Shown in pieces: positions 26,954 through 35,738 of a DNA stretch of 61,055 nucleotides. Below the pieces are notes generated by a model. The model was not told the origin of the DNA, did not search any database, and was given only the letters and a program-made list of their open reading frames with translations. Numbering within the stretch: the first letter of the stretch is position 1; the number at the start of each line of letters is the position of its first letter. The stretch is from the NCBI GenBank assembly GCA_031278545.1, contig JAITKF010000065.1, positions 1-61,055 of the forward strand, written 5' to 3'. Source of the stretch: Prevotellaceae bacterium (GTDB taxonomy: Bacteria > Bacteroidota > Bacteroidia > Bacteroidales > UBA932). Both the position numbers and the translations under genes were made by a program.

Positions 26954-27328
26954 ATGATCAACAATTACACAAATGTTCTGAAGAAGTACACAAAATTTTC
27001 CGGCCGCGCACGCCGGAGAGAGTACTGGTTATTTTTTTTGGCCAACTTTTTAATAGGTTTAGGCGTGGGGATATTAATCCTTATTTTATCTGCATTGGGG
27101 GCAGCGGGACTGGCCGTTGTTTTGTATGGGCTTAGTGTCTTGTACTCATTAGCTATAATACTGCCGAACTTAGCGCTTACTGTAAGAAGATTGCACGACA
27201 CAGGAAGAAACTGGCCATGGATCTTTATTAATTTTGTTCCTGTGGTAGGCGGTATCTGGTTTTTTGTGCTGACAGTACTCGCAGGCGACGTGGGCGATAA
27301 TAAATACGGTCCTGATCCGAAAAAATAA
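26954..27328 (+). CDS. DUF805 family small membrane protein
   Basis: 124 residues with the family pattern: an N-terminal KYTKFSGRARRREYWLFFL, three hydrophobic helices (about 25-48, 52-74, 90-108), a conserved RRLHDTGRNW loop between helices 2 and 3, and a C-terminal KYGPDPK. DUF805 proteins are integral inner-membrane proteins of unknown function. It is a single-gene unit with a terminator downstream. Confidence 0.9.
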   Translation: MINNYTNVLKKYTKFSGRARRREYWLFFLANFLIGLGVGILILILSALGAAGLAVVLYGLSVLYSLAIILPNLALTVRRLHDTGRNWPWIFINFVPVVGGIWFFVLTVLAGDVGDNKYGPDPKK

Positions 27329-27354
27329 CCTGAAGCAATTTTATATTGTAAGAG

Positions 27355-27388
27355 AACCTGATGTAAGTTATAAACATCAGGTTTTTTT
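27355..27388 (+). terminator. Intrinsic terminator of the DUF805 gene
   Basis: AACCTGATG (27355-27363) and CATCAGGTT (27375-27383) form a 9-bp stem followed directly by a run of T residues. Confidence 0.9.
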
Positions 27389-27434
27389 ATGCATATTTGA
27401 CAAAAGAAAATTTGGATAATTTAAATTAATCATT

Positions 27435-27442
27435 TAATTTTG
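27435..27442 (+). promoter_or_regulatory. -7 element of the T9SS cargo gene
   Basis: TAATTTTG, with TTTGG near 27413 as a possible -33. It lies 30 nt before the ATG at 27473 and excludes the in-frame TTG at 27440. Confidence 0.6.
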
Positions 27443-27472
27443 CAATTCATTTATCAAAAAACTACAAGTGAT

Positions 27473-28501
27473 ATGAAAAAAGTACTATTCTCAATGTTAT
27501 TGTTTGCGCCGGCAGTATTAGCGGCGCAACCTGTCCTGACCTATCAGACACACGGGTTGAGGGCCGGCGAAAGCCATGGAATGCAAAAAGTGGAATACCT
27601 GTCGCCGGGCAATGCCGAAGCAAAACAGGTGTGGGATTTCCGCAGTGTGTCGCCAATAGATCCACAACGTATAGAAACAATCGACAACGGGGAAGCAGGG
27701 AAGCTGAAAGTAACATCGGCCGACGGCAGTAAGTTTACCTATACTTGCAATGAGTACGCGAACGTATATGAAGGCTACGTCAGTACGGGACGTACGATCG
27801 AATTTGAAAAGCCGATTACTAAAATTAAATACCCGTTTGGTTATGGGAGCCGGTTGGCCGGCGACTTTAACGGGCATTGCTATTATGGCGCCAACTTGTC
27901 CCATGCGGGAACGATTGCAGGTAGCTTTTCATCCGAAGCCGACGCTTACGGCGTGTTGCGGTTGCCGAACGACGTAACGCTCCATAATGTACTCCGTGTG
28001 AAAACGCGCGAAAGCTATGTGGAGTCGCTTTGTAGCCACGTGCATATCGAAACGGTGAAATACCTCTGGTATGCGCCGGAATACCGTTATCCGGTACTTG
28101 TTACGTGGGAAATTTCTTATTCGTACGAGAACGGGGAAACTAAGACCGTTACCGAATCGTTCTACACCACCGAAAAGCTGGTGAGCAACACGGCCACGCC
28201 GGTGATTGCCGATACACCCAAACCCGCGCAGGAAGATCCGGTAGATATCAAATACACCGTCTACCCAAATCCCTACAATTCGTATTTCCATTTGACTTAT
28301 ACACTGGAAAAAGAAACGATGGTGAATATTGCGCTGTACACGGCGTCGGGACAATTTGTAACCTTCCTGGTTAAAAATCAAAAACAAAACGGCGTGCAGC
28401 ACGTTACCTATAATCCGATTTCGGCTGACTTTGCAGGGATGTATGTGGTACGACTACTATTTGATGACAAAGTCTATACGAAGACTCTTATTAAGGATTG
28501 A
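27473..28501 (+). CDS. Secreted protein with T9SS type A sorting domain
   Basis: 342 residues. The Sec signal peptide is MKKVLFSMLLFAPAVLAAQ. The middle part (about 20-255) was not recognised. The last 80 residues carry the type IX secretion C-terminal domain: VYPNPYNSYFHL, the GQFVTFLVKNQ region and the final YTKTLIKD. The product should cross the outer membrane through the type IX system and be surface-attached or released. No T9SS machinery gene is in the window. The start at 27473 gives a clean signal peptide and follows the promoter. Confidence 0.88.
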   Translation: MKKVLFSMLLFAPAVLAAQPVLTYQTHGLRAGESHGMQKVEYLSPGNAEAKQVWDFRSVSPIDPQRIETIDNGEAGKLKVTSADGSKFTYTCNEYANVYEGYVSTGRTIEFEKPITKIKYPFGYGSRLAGDFNGHCYYGANLSHAGTIAGSFSSEADAYGVLRLPNDVTLHNVLRVKTRESYVESLCSHVHIETVKYLWYAPEYRYPVLVTWEISYSYENGETKTVTESFYTTEKLVSNTATPVIADTPKPAQEDPVDIKYTVYPNPYNSYFHLTYTLEKETMVNIALYTASGQFVTFLVKNQKQNGVQHVTYNPISADFAGMYVVRLLFDDKVYTKTLIKD

Positions 28502-28548
28502 TTGGGTTCTTTGTTTTTCATAATATTTGTATTTAAAAGTTTGTCAGG

Positions 28549-28573
28549 AATGCCGGTTAGACCGGCATTTTTG
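28549..28573 (+). terminator. Intrinsic terminator after the T9SS cargo gene
   Basis: AATGCCGGT (28549-28557), loop TAG, ACCGGCATT (28561-28569), followed by TTTGC. The stem is a perfect 9 bp. Confidence 0.85.
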
Positions 28574-28584
28574 CATAAAGAATT

Positions 28585-29343
28585 ATGGATTTCCCTGTTT
28601 GGCAATACGCAATGGTATTAATCAGCGGCATCCTATGCGGCATTATCAACACGCTGGCCGGCGGCGGCTCGCTGATTACTTTGCCGGTGCTGATGATAGT
28701 CATGCCCGATAATGAAGCGAATGTAACCAACCGCTTAGGGTTCCTTTTTCAAAGTATTGTCGCTTCGTGGCAGTTTAAGAAAAAGAAAGCGTTCGAGTGG
28801 TCGTGGGGTTTGCGTCCGGCCATACCGTTGGTTATCGGTACTATCGTCGGTGCGCTGATGGCAGTACATGTCGAGGTAGGGATTATCCGGCAGGCGACAG
28901 GCGTATTGCTGGCGCTGATGCTGCCGGTAGTGTTCTTACAACCCGAAAAATGGTTAAAAAACAAAGTAACCGCCATGCCGCGGATGAAATGGTGGATGTA
29001 TATTGTATATTTATTGCTGGGTGTCTATGCCGGATTCCTGCAGGCCGGTATCGGTTATTTTTTGCTGATTCTGCTAATCCTTGGGACAGGTTATGATTTA
29101 CTTACGGCTAATGCTATTAAAGTGTTCGTCGTGCTGTTTACGACGGTAGCGGCGCTACTTATTTTCGTGCTGTTTGCCGATAAAGTCAAACTTCATTACG
29201 ACATAGGACTTTTACAGGCCGCAGGACAGGCTTTTGGAGCTTACCTTGGCGTTAAATTCGCCGTGAGCTGGAAACCGCAAGTCATCCGCTGGCTGCTGAT
29301 GTCGCTGCTCGGTGCATTTGCCGTAAAGCTGCTATTTATTTAA
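28585..29343 (+). CDS. TSUP (TauE/SafE) family permease
   Basis: 252 residues with about eight hydrophobic segments. The N-terminal GILCGIINTLAGGGSLITLPVL and the mid-protein GVYAGFLQAGIGYFLL are the two repeated TSUP signatures. TSUP proteins export or import small anions such as sulfite, sulfoacetate or formate-type compounds; the substrate here is unknown. lnt follows after 19 bp on the same strand, although no functional link is known. Confidence 0.9.
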   Translation: MDFPVWQYAMVLISGILCGIINTLAGGGSLITLPVLMIVMPDNEANVTNRLGFLFQSIVASWQFKKKKAFEWSWGLRPAIPLVIGTIVGALMAVHVEVGIIRQATGVLLALMLPVVFLQPEKWLKNKVTAMPRMKWWMYIVYLLLGVYAGFLQAGIGYFLLILLILGTGYDLLTANAIKVFVVLFTTVAALLIFVLFADKVKLHYDIGLLQAAGQAFGAYLGVKFAVSWKPQVIRWLLMSLLGAFAVKLLFI

Positions 29344-29362
29344 TTTATAACTAATTATTATT

Positions 29363-30940
29363 ATGCGTCGTCATTTACTTCTTTCGCTATTGAGCGCCGT
29401 ACTGCTCGCTTTTCCTTGGTATACGCCGTTTTCGGGTATCTTGCTATGGGTGGCTTTTGTGCCGCTGTTAGTGCTGGAACACGATTTTGCACTACGGCGT
29501 GCACGCGGCTGCTGGAAATATTATGCGTTGACGTTCATCGTATGGAATGCTATTGATACGTATTGGATTTCACATGCTACAATGGCCGGCGCAGTGGGTG
29601 CAATCGCCGGTAATGCGTTGCAGATGTTTCTGGTGTTTGCTTTGTTTCGCCGGGTAAAGCAGAAGACTAATAATACGGTTGGCCATGCTTTCTTAGTGGC
29701 GCTGTGGCTGGCATGGGAGTATTTTTATTTCGATGCCGAAATTTCGTGGCCGTGGCTGACACTGGGTAATGGCCTTGCTAAAGACATTCATCTGGTGCAA
29801 TGGTACGAATATACGGGCGTTCTCGGCGGGTCGCTGTGGGTGTGGTTGGTTAATTTGACGCTGTTTCATATTATTATCGCGCACCGCATGGCCTCCAAAA
29901 AACACCGGGCGTTGACGCTGACCCTCGCTGGATTGCTGGTGATGATACCTATCGTTGCGTCGCTTATCCGGTTTTATACGTATAGGGAGGTCGTGAATCC
30001 CTGCCGTGTGGCACTTCTGCAACCAAATATTGATCCTTATCATGAGAAATTTAGCGGGATGAGCGGCGGGGAGCAATTGGAGATTCTGCTTTCGCTGGCC
30101 GAAACGACTACCGATTCGTTGACCGACTATGTGATTGCGCCAGAAACGGCTATCGACGGAGTTATGGAGAATACTATCGGACAAAATGGGGCGGTGCAGG
30201 CTATCGAACGTTTTGTGGCGCGCTATCCGTCGGTGAATTTTATTACCGGTATGACGAGCGTTTATTTTTATTTGCCGGACGAGCCGCGCCCGGTTACCGC
30301 CCGCGAGGCCAACGGCAGCGCATACGATGTGTTCAACGCGTCAATGCAAATTAACTGCACCGGCAACATTCCCGTTTATCATAAATCGAAGTTGGTGATA
30401 TTGGTTGAGAAAACGCCTTATCCACAGTTTTTTTCGTTCTTGAAGTCGCTTTCGCTCGACTTAGGCGGCTATGTAGGCAATTACGGCACGCAGGAAGAAC
30501 GTGAGGCGTTTTCGTCGGCCGATGGGCGTTTCCGTATCGGCACGGCGATTTGCTACGAGTCGGTGTATGGCCGCTATTATACGGAGTATATCCGCAAGGG
30601 CGCTAATGTGATGAGTATTATTACCAACGACGGCTGGTGGGACAATACACCCGGCTATCGGCAGCATCTGAGCTATGCGTCGCTACGTGCAATCGAAACG
30701 CGGCGAAGTATCGCCCGTAGCGCCAATACGGGGATTTCGGCTATCATCAATCAGCGCGGCGAAATCGACACTGCTACCGGATGGTGGGAACGTACGACAT
30801 TGTCCGGTACACTCAATGCCAATGACTATCTTACATTCTATGTCCGCCACGGCGATTTTATCGGTCGTGTCGCGTGCTTCGTCGCGCTACTGATTGGGCT
30901 ATATGCTGTGGCCGTGGGCCGTGGCCAGCATGTAATTTAA
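29363..30940 (+). CDS. lnt: Apolipoprotein N-acyltransferase
   Basis: 525 residues. Six or more hydrophobic helices in the first 215 residues are followed by a periplasmic nitrilase domain. The expected catalytic triad is visible: Glu in IAPETAIDG, Lys in YHKSKLVILVEK and Cys in GTAICYESVYG. A last helix lies near the C-terminus. It transfers an acyl chain from phospholipid to the N-terminal cysteine of outer-membrane lipoproteins. Confidence 0.95.
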   Translation: MRRHLLLSLLSAVLLAFPWYTPFSGILLWVAFVPLLVLEHDFALRRARGCWKYYALTFIVWNAIDTYWISHATMAGAVGAIAGNALQMFLVFALFRRVKQKTNNTVGHAFLVALWLAWEYFYFDAEISWPWLTLGNGLAKDIHLVQWYEYTGVLGGSLWVWLVNLTLFHIIIAHRMASKKHRALTLTLAGLLVMIPIVASLIRFYTYREVVNPCRVALLQPNIDPYHEKFSGMSGGEQLEILLSLAETTTDSLTDYVIAPETAIDGVMENTIGQNGAVQAIERFVARYPSVNFITGMTSVYFYLPDEPRPVTAREANGSAYDVFNASMQINCTGNIPVYHKSKLVILVEKTPYPQFFSFLKSLSLDLGGYVGNYGTQEEREAFSSADGRFRIGTAICYESVYGRYYTEYIRKGANVMSIITNDGWWDNTPGYRQHLSYASLRAIETRRSIARSANTGISAIINQRGEIDTATGWWERTTLSGTLNANDYLTFYVRHGDFIGRVACFVALLIGLYAVAVGRGQHVI

Positions 30941-30971
30941 TGTAAGTGTACGCGGGAGGCTATGTGGGCGA

Positions 30972-31000
30972 GCGCCGGCGTTTGCCGGACGCCATTGTCG
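30972..31000 (+). terminator. Possible terminator of lnt
   Basis: GCGCCGGC, loop GTTT, GCCGGACGC forms a GC-rich stem with one bulged A. A T-run follows about 7 nt later (CATTGTCGTTTTT), a slightly loose arrangement. Confidence 0.5.
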
Positions 31001-31029
31001 TTTTTATGTGCAGAAGCAAGGGGTTCATC

Positions 31030-31093
31030 GCTCATAGTTAAAACAGTTCATAGTTAAAACAGTTCATCGCTAAAACAGTTCATCGTTAAAATT
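31030..31093 (+). repeat. Four 16-bp tandem repeats
   Basis: Units starting at 31030, 31046, 31062 and 31078 follow GTTCATAGTTAAAACA with small variation; a partial unit precedes at 31023. They lie between lnt and the end of the FISUMP pseudogene. Confidence 0.85.
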
Positions 31094-31097
31094 GTGA

Positions 31098-33147
31098 TTA
31101 CTTTGCTACGCAGCGAATGCTGAATCCATAGGCGCGGTCATTTTGTACGGAGTGCATGTTTACATTGTTGATTATCATTACATAAAAGGACGTATTGTAC
31201 GTACGGTTAGACGTAACGCTCCAATAGTATCCCCTTACGCTGGTCCCTGCAATCCCGCCACTATTGGAGTATCGGTACCCTGCGACAGGGAGGAACATGA
31301 GAGGCTCGGGAGCGGAGTTGTCGTGAAGAGATTTATTAGCAAAGACGGTGAAAACAGAGTTCAAATCGGTTAATCCCTCATAAATGCCACCGCTGCCTAT
31401 GGCTGTATTCCATACTTCTGCCTTGTACACAGCATAGCCGGTAGGAAAATAGTCATACCAATCGCGTTATATGGAGCGCACTTTTGTTCATCGTAAAGGC
31501 AGGCTACAGGCACCCATGTTAAGCCATGATCGTCAGCAGTGCCAAGTAAAAATATAGGTGTAGAGAGGCCGTCGATATAACCAGGAACGCAGTCGTAATA
31601 GCCAGTCCGTTCCCATTCGTCCTGTGTGGGGACGCGGTAGCCTTCGGGACAAGGGTCGTTGGAGGGAATTACCTGATTAGTGCTCTGGTAATAACCGTTA
31701 ACCGTCGACACGGTTGCCACCACTATGATCCTCATAGTAAACGCCACCGTTGTTTATATTTCCAAAGTTATAGTTAATTTTCTCGCCGTTTCCCAAAAGG
31801 TCGCTTTTTTGCTTGGCATAACTACCGCGCCAGTCAAATGGAGCATTGTCTGGATAAATATGCATTCCGGCGACGCTGTTTGTGCCGTCGTAAGTGAGTA
31901 CTTGTCCGGTAGCAGAGTCATAAGTGGCGTGGGCAAAAGCGGTGTGGGCAAATTTTACAGCATGAATTGAGTCGCCGTCGTAACGACGGTAAGTACCGTC
32001 GACACTGACGGGATAGGATGTGGCGTTACTTGTTTTGTTCCATTCGCACCCCCACTGGAAGAGGCCGCCGTAGACACGGGTGTCGCATTGCATTTGTCGA
32101 AAGGATGGGTGGCCAGATATTCTAATTGTTTTTTCGGGGTATTCAGCGTTGAGTCGGCACCGAGGTTGTAGGGGATAAAGCTGACAGTGGGAATCGTCAT
32201 ACCGGCACATTCGGGAATGGGCATCGCATTGCACTCATCGCCGGTCTTTACGGCTACCGACACTGTTACTTCGGCGCTTTCGCAACTTGCCGCCGAGCGG
32301 ACTTTGACCGAGTAGGTCGTGTTGGCGGTAACGGTAACGTCGTGGCTGTAATAAACGTAGCATCAGGCGGCGTTGCGAACAACGAGCGAATAAGTGGTAG
32401 TCGTTGTCGGGGCTATGTTGGTGTCGGAGGCCGTCGTCCACGACCCTCCTCCGTCGTAGCTGTACGATGTAGCACCGATGGCCGTGACGCTATCGCCGAC
32501 GCATAGGGTATTGGTCGAGGCGGCGAAGCCTGTGATGGCGGGCTTTTCAGGAACGATCTATCCCCGGGCAGCCGGTGAAAGTCGGTCAGGTTGTTGATGC
32601 AGCCGGTATAGGTACGCACGCCGTCGCCCGGCGTATCGCCGTTGACGACAAACGGCGGTGTGCCGTGCAGGTCGTAGACGCCGGCGCCGATGGTGGCATT
32701 GGGCGGATAGTCGGTGGCATATATGCATCCGTTGAATTTTGTACCCCCAAGGTCGGGACTCAATGTAACGGCGACGGTCGCGCGGAATGGGACGGCGCCA
32801 TGCCCGTTAAGAAAGAAGCCACGAGCATTAGTAATTCCGGGAGGGTCGACGATATTGCTGCTGCCGGTGGTAATCGTGACGGCGGCATCGGTAATCGCAG
32901 CCGGTCGCAATCTGCCGACAACGTTATTGTTTATCGGCGCATAGTCGACAAATATCCATGCCGTATCAAGGTGACGCTCGGCAGAGTTGAGCTGCGTTGT
33001 CCAAAAGGCTTCAAAAGTAACGGTGAGCGACATGGCAGTGTAGTGGGTAGCGATGTTTTGGATTTCGACTACCCTGCCCTGTCCGAAAACAAAGCCTCCC
33101 ATCCTCTAAAGAAGGAGAGAGAAGAGAGGTTATTAAATTTTTTTCAT
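31098..33147 (-). pseudogene. Decayed secreted FISUMP-domain protein
   Basis: Pieces in all three minus-strand frames line up as one ancestral protein. From the 5' end: ATG at 33147 with stop codons (TAA, TAA, TAG) inside a signal-peptide-like stretch. A beta-rich part ends with a frameshift near 32555. A segment follows with an in-frame TGA at 32363-32365. The FISUMP domain is then broken by frameshifts near 32085, 31705 and 31430. FISUMP landmarks are DTRVYGGLFQWG, SNDPCPEGYRVPTQDEWE, MFLPVAGYRYSNSG, RGYYWSVTSN and the C-terminal YGFSIRCV. No intact product is possible. A TATTTTTG box remains at 33282-33275. Confidence 0.85.
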
Positions 33148-33274
33148 TGTTGTTGAGTTGTTATCTGAACGGTAATTGATATTGTTTTTATGATTTCCAC
33201 TGCCGTGTTTAAAGGCAGAGACGCGGGGTTTGTAATTCGTATTGTTTCATTTTTATTTAAAAGTAATGCAAAGG

Positions 33275-33282
33275 CAAAAATA
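33275..33282 (-). promoter_or_regulatory. Relic -7 element of the FISUMP pseudogene
   Basis: CAAAAATA reads TATTTTTG on the minus strand, about 128 nt upstream of the pseudogene ATG. The leader contains the inverted repeat CTGCCTTTAAACACGGCAG. Confidence 0.45.
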
Positions 33283-33333
33283 AATATGGAATTATAAAAG
33301 TGGCGGTTCATCCCTCCGCAGGCACGTTTCACG

Positions 33334-34068
33334 TCAATACTCAATTGTCACCAGAAACAGTCCTTTTGCGGGGACGGAGTTGCCGGCAGCGCATCGGTTT
33401 TTTTGTTCGATGATGCAGCGCATGTCATCGCGGGTGATTTTACCGCGTCCGACGTCTATCAGCGTGCCGACGATGGCGCGTACCATGTTGCGGAGAAAAC
33501 GGTCGGCCGAAATGGTAAATACGAGTCCGTTGTCGGTCGTCGTCCAGAGGGCTTGCGTAATGCGGCAGCAGTTGGTTTTGGTCTGCGCGTGCAGTTTGGC
33601 AAAGCTTGTGAAGTCGGTGTAATCGAAGAGCGTTTGCGCGGCTTCGTTCATAGCCTGCCAGTCGAGAGGAAAAGGGATGTAGGCTGAAAATTCGGTATTG
33701 AAGGGGTTTTTGCGGACGTGTATGTAATATTCATAGGTGCGGCTACGGGCGTCGAAGCGGGCATGGGCGTCGGCGGCTACCGGATGGATGTCGGCAATGC
33801 AGATATCGTCGGGCAGGATGCAGTTTAGTTTATATACGAGGTTCGTCGCGGTCGACAGGCAGGCATAGCGGTCGCTGTCGAAGTGTGCGGTAAAGCGCGT
33901 GGCATGAACGCCGGTGTCAGTGCGTCCGGCACCGGTAGTCCGAATTGTCTCGTTCAACAGCGCCGACAGGGCACGGTTCAATTCGCCCTGTACCGTATGC
34001 GCGTTGGCCTGCACCTGCCAGCCGTGATAGTTCGTGCCTTTGTAGGATAAATGTATAAAGTAACGCAT
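33334..34068 (-). CDS. truA: tRNA pseudouridine synthase A
   Basis: 244 residues, standard TruA length. The start MRYFIHLSYKGTNYHGWQ and the catalytic aspartate block TTGAGRTDTGVHA (about residues 47-58) are diagnostic; SADRFLRNMVRAIVGTLIDVG near residue 190 is the conserved second block. It converts U38-U40 of tRNA anticodon arms to pseudouridine. It is the last gene of the minus-strand run from acd, 56 bp after aroE. Confidence 0.96.
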   Translation of the reverse strand: MRYFIHLSYKGTNYHGWQVQANAHTVQGELNRALSALLNETIRTTGAGRTDTGVHATRFTAHFDSDRYACLSTATNLVYKLNCILPDDICIADIHPVAADAHARFDARSRTYEYYIHVRKNPFNTEFSAYIPFPLDWQAMNEAAQTLFDYTDFTSFAKLHAQTKTNCCRITQALWTTTDNGLVFTISADRFLRNMVRAIVGTLIDVGRGKITRDDMRCIIEQKNRCAAGNSVPAKGLFLVTIEY

Positions 34069-34124
34069 TGTTGATTGAATATTGTATCATATCTCTTTCT
34101 ACCCTTCTCCTGCGAGGCGAAGCG

Positions 34125-34919
34125 TCATTTCATCGTTTCATCCGTTTTATTGTTTTGGAATAGCACCTTTTTCATTGCCGGTATATCGGGCATGACGCCG
34201 GTGAAATAGAAGAAGGCCGGTACCGCCTGCCATAGCAGCCACGACAGTCCGCTGATGTAGCGTGCGTGTCTTTCGGCGGAAAGCTGTTGCAGAGGATTAT
34301 GTTCGTAGTCGGCGTCGAGTACGACGTGCGATTCGTTTAGGGGCAGGGTTCTCAGGATGTCGGCCGTACGTGGCAGGGTGTTTACAATCAAATCCGCTTG
34401 GGCGACGTGCGTGGGCGTTTCCTGCAAGGGTATGTAGTTGACTTTATACCGTTGCGCCACTTGTTTCATGCCGGTTATTGTACGGTTTGCTAAAAATATG
34501 CGGGCGCCACCCTGTTTTAAGGCGTATACCGCCGACAGTCCCGCTCCGCCAGCGCCTAATACGATTGCCCGTTTGCCGCGTACCGATACGCCATTCTGAA
34601 TAAAAGCGTCCGTGATGCCGATGATGTCGGTGTTACGGGCAAGTAGTTTATCGCCATGGCGAACGATAACGTTAGCCGTGCCTGTATATTCGATCTCTTC
34701 ACTAAACAGGTCGACGTATAGCAATACTTTCTGTTTAAAGGGTGCGGTTACGTTCATGCCCTGTAATGGAATGGAGTGAAAGGACGCCATTGCTTTTCCA
34801 ATGCTTGTGGTTGTTAGCAACTCGTAGGAGTATCGTCGGCTGTTGTGATAGGCTGCTGCAAATAGTCTCGGGCTTTTGCTGTGTAGAATGTTTAATCCGG
34901 TTAATGCAAATTTTATCAT
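34125..34919 (-). CDS. aroE: Shikimate dehydrogenase
   Basis: 264 residues. The substrate-binding SKSP (about 15-18) and NVTAPFKQK (about 56-64, with the catalytic Lys), NTDIIG and the NADP loop VLGAGGAGLSAVYAL (about 120) are all present. It reduces 3-dehydroshikimate to shikimate. It lies 30 bp downstream of aroD and in the same direction, so three consecutive pathway genes are clustered here. Confidence 0.94.
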   Translation of the reverse strand: MIKFALTGLNILHSKSPRLFAAAYHNSRRYSYELLTTTSIGKAMASFHSIPLQGMNVTAPFKQKVLLYVDLFSEEIEYTGTANVIVRHGDKLLARNTDIIGITDAFIQNGVSVRGKRAIVLGAGGAGLSAVYALKQGGARIFLANRTITGMKQVAQRYKVNYIPLQETPTHVAQADLIVNTLPRTADILRTLPLNESHVVLDADYEHNPLQQLSAERHARYISGLSWLLWQAVPAFFYFTGVMPDIPAMKKVLFQNNKTDETMK

Positions 34920-34949
34920 TGTTGTTTGTTTATTTGTGAAGCGTTTGTT

Positions 34950-35738
34950 TTACGTATTACGCATCACGTTTTTTAGGCTTGCTACGGTGAACTGGCCATC
35001 GGCGGTAGGGGGGCCGTCGTTGGGCGCGGCGTACATGAACGGAGCGCCAGTCAGTCCGGAGAAGACGCGCGATGATTGACTGTTGAGGCCTGTGCAGAAG
35101 CTTATCAGATTCGGCTCTATCTCGTAGAGACTCCACAGTTGCATGTGGTCGTAAGGCCGCAGGCCATGTGTTACGATTTTCAGGATGTCCGGCCGGTATG
35201 CCTGCATCTTCCGCACGATACGTTTCAATGCTCTGAGGCCCGGCGTGCGAGTGGAATCGTGATACGAGAGGATCACTTTGCAATTGTGCATTTGGGCTTC
35301 CTGCATGAGGCGGCTCAGGTAGGGCGCATCCAGTTCGATGTCAACATAAGCGGCGCCGGCGTGTATGGCGGTGCGCAGATGTTCCTCGCGCAATGCGTCG
35401 GAGGCATCGCCCGGACGAAAGGTAGCGATAAGCGGCACGGTTGCCGAGCGGAACAGGTTTTTCGTTTGCTCGGCGGTCAGGTTCATCGTGTCCAGGCGGA
35501 TTTCAGCCATGTCGCCCTGTTTCGCGGCCTCCAAGCAATCCTTATATTTATAGTTTGCCAGCGACACACAGATGGGCAAAGTATAAAGCGTGGTGAGCGA
35601 CTGGTACGGCACATGGTGTGGAACGTATGACATGAAACGGAATGGATAAAACAGGAAACGGACTATGCAACGCGCGAGGTTCAATGCGTAACGCTTAAGT
35701 AGCAAAGGGTCATTCATAATTTGTAACTCATCCTTCAT
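34950..35738 (-). CDS. aroD: 3-dehydroquinate dehydratase, type I
   Basis: 262 residues when started at the ATG that overlaps the aroB stop (ATGA). The barrel begins near residue 55 (LPICVSLANYKYK). The conserved DMAEIRLDTMN, SYHDSTRTP (catalytic His) and DILKIVTHG (Schiff-base Lys) are present. It removes water from 3-dehydroquinate. Compared with compact type I enzymes it has about 50 extra, partly hydrophobic residues at the N-terminus; an internal start is possible, but the four-base overlap favours the long form. Confidence 0.9.
   Translation of the reverse strand: MKDELQIMNDPLLLKRYALNLARCIVRFLFYPFRFMSYVPHHVPYQSLTTLYTLPICVSLANYKYKDCLEAAKQGDMAEIRLDTMNLTAEQTKNLFRSATVPLIATFRPGDASDALREEHLRTAIHAGAAYVDIELDAPYLSRLMQEAQMHNCKVILSYHDSTRTPGLRALKRIVRKMQAYRPDILKIVTHGLRPYDHMQLWSLYEIEPNLISFCTGLNSQSSRVFSGLTGAPFMYAAPNDGPPTADGQFTVASLKNVMRNT

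Noticed and set aside
33144-33344. Minus-strand ORF of 66 codons between truA and the pseudogene
   Set aside because: It overlaps the truA end and the pseudogene leader and ends at the pseudogene start; its hydrophobic stretch is not followed by a recognisable mature protein.
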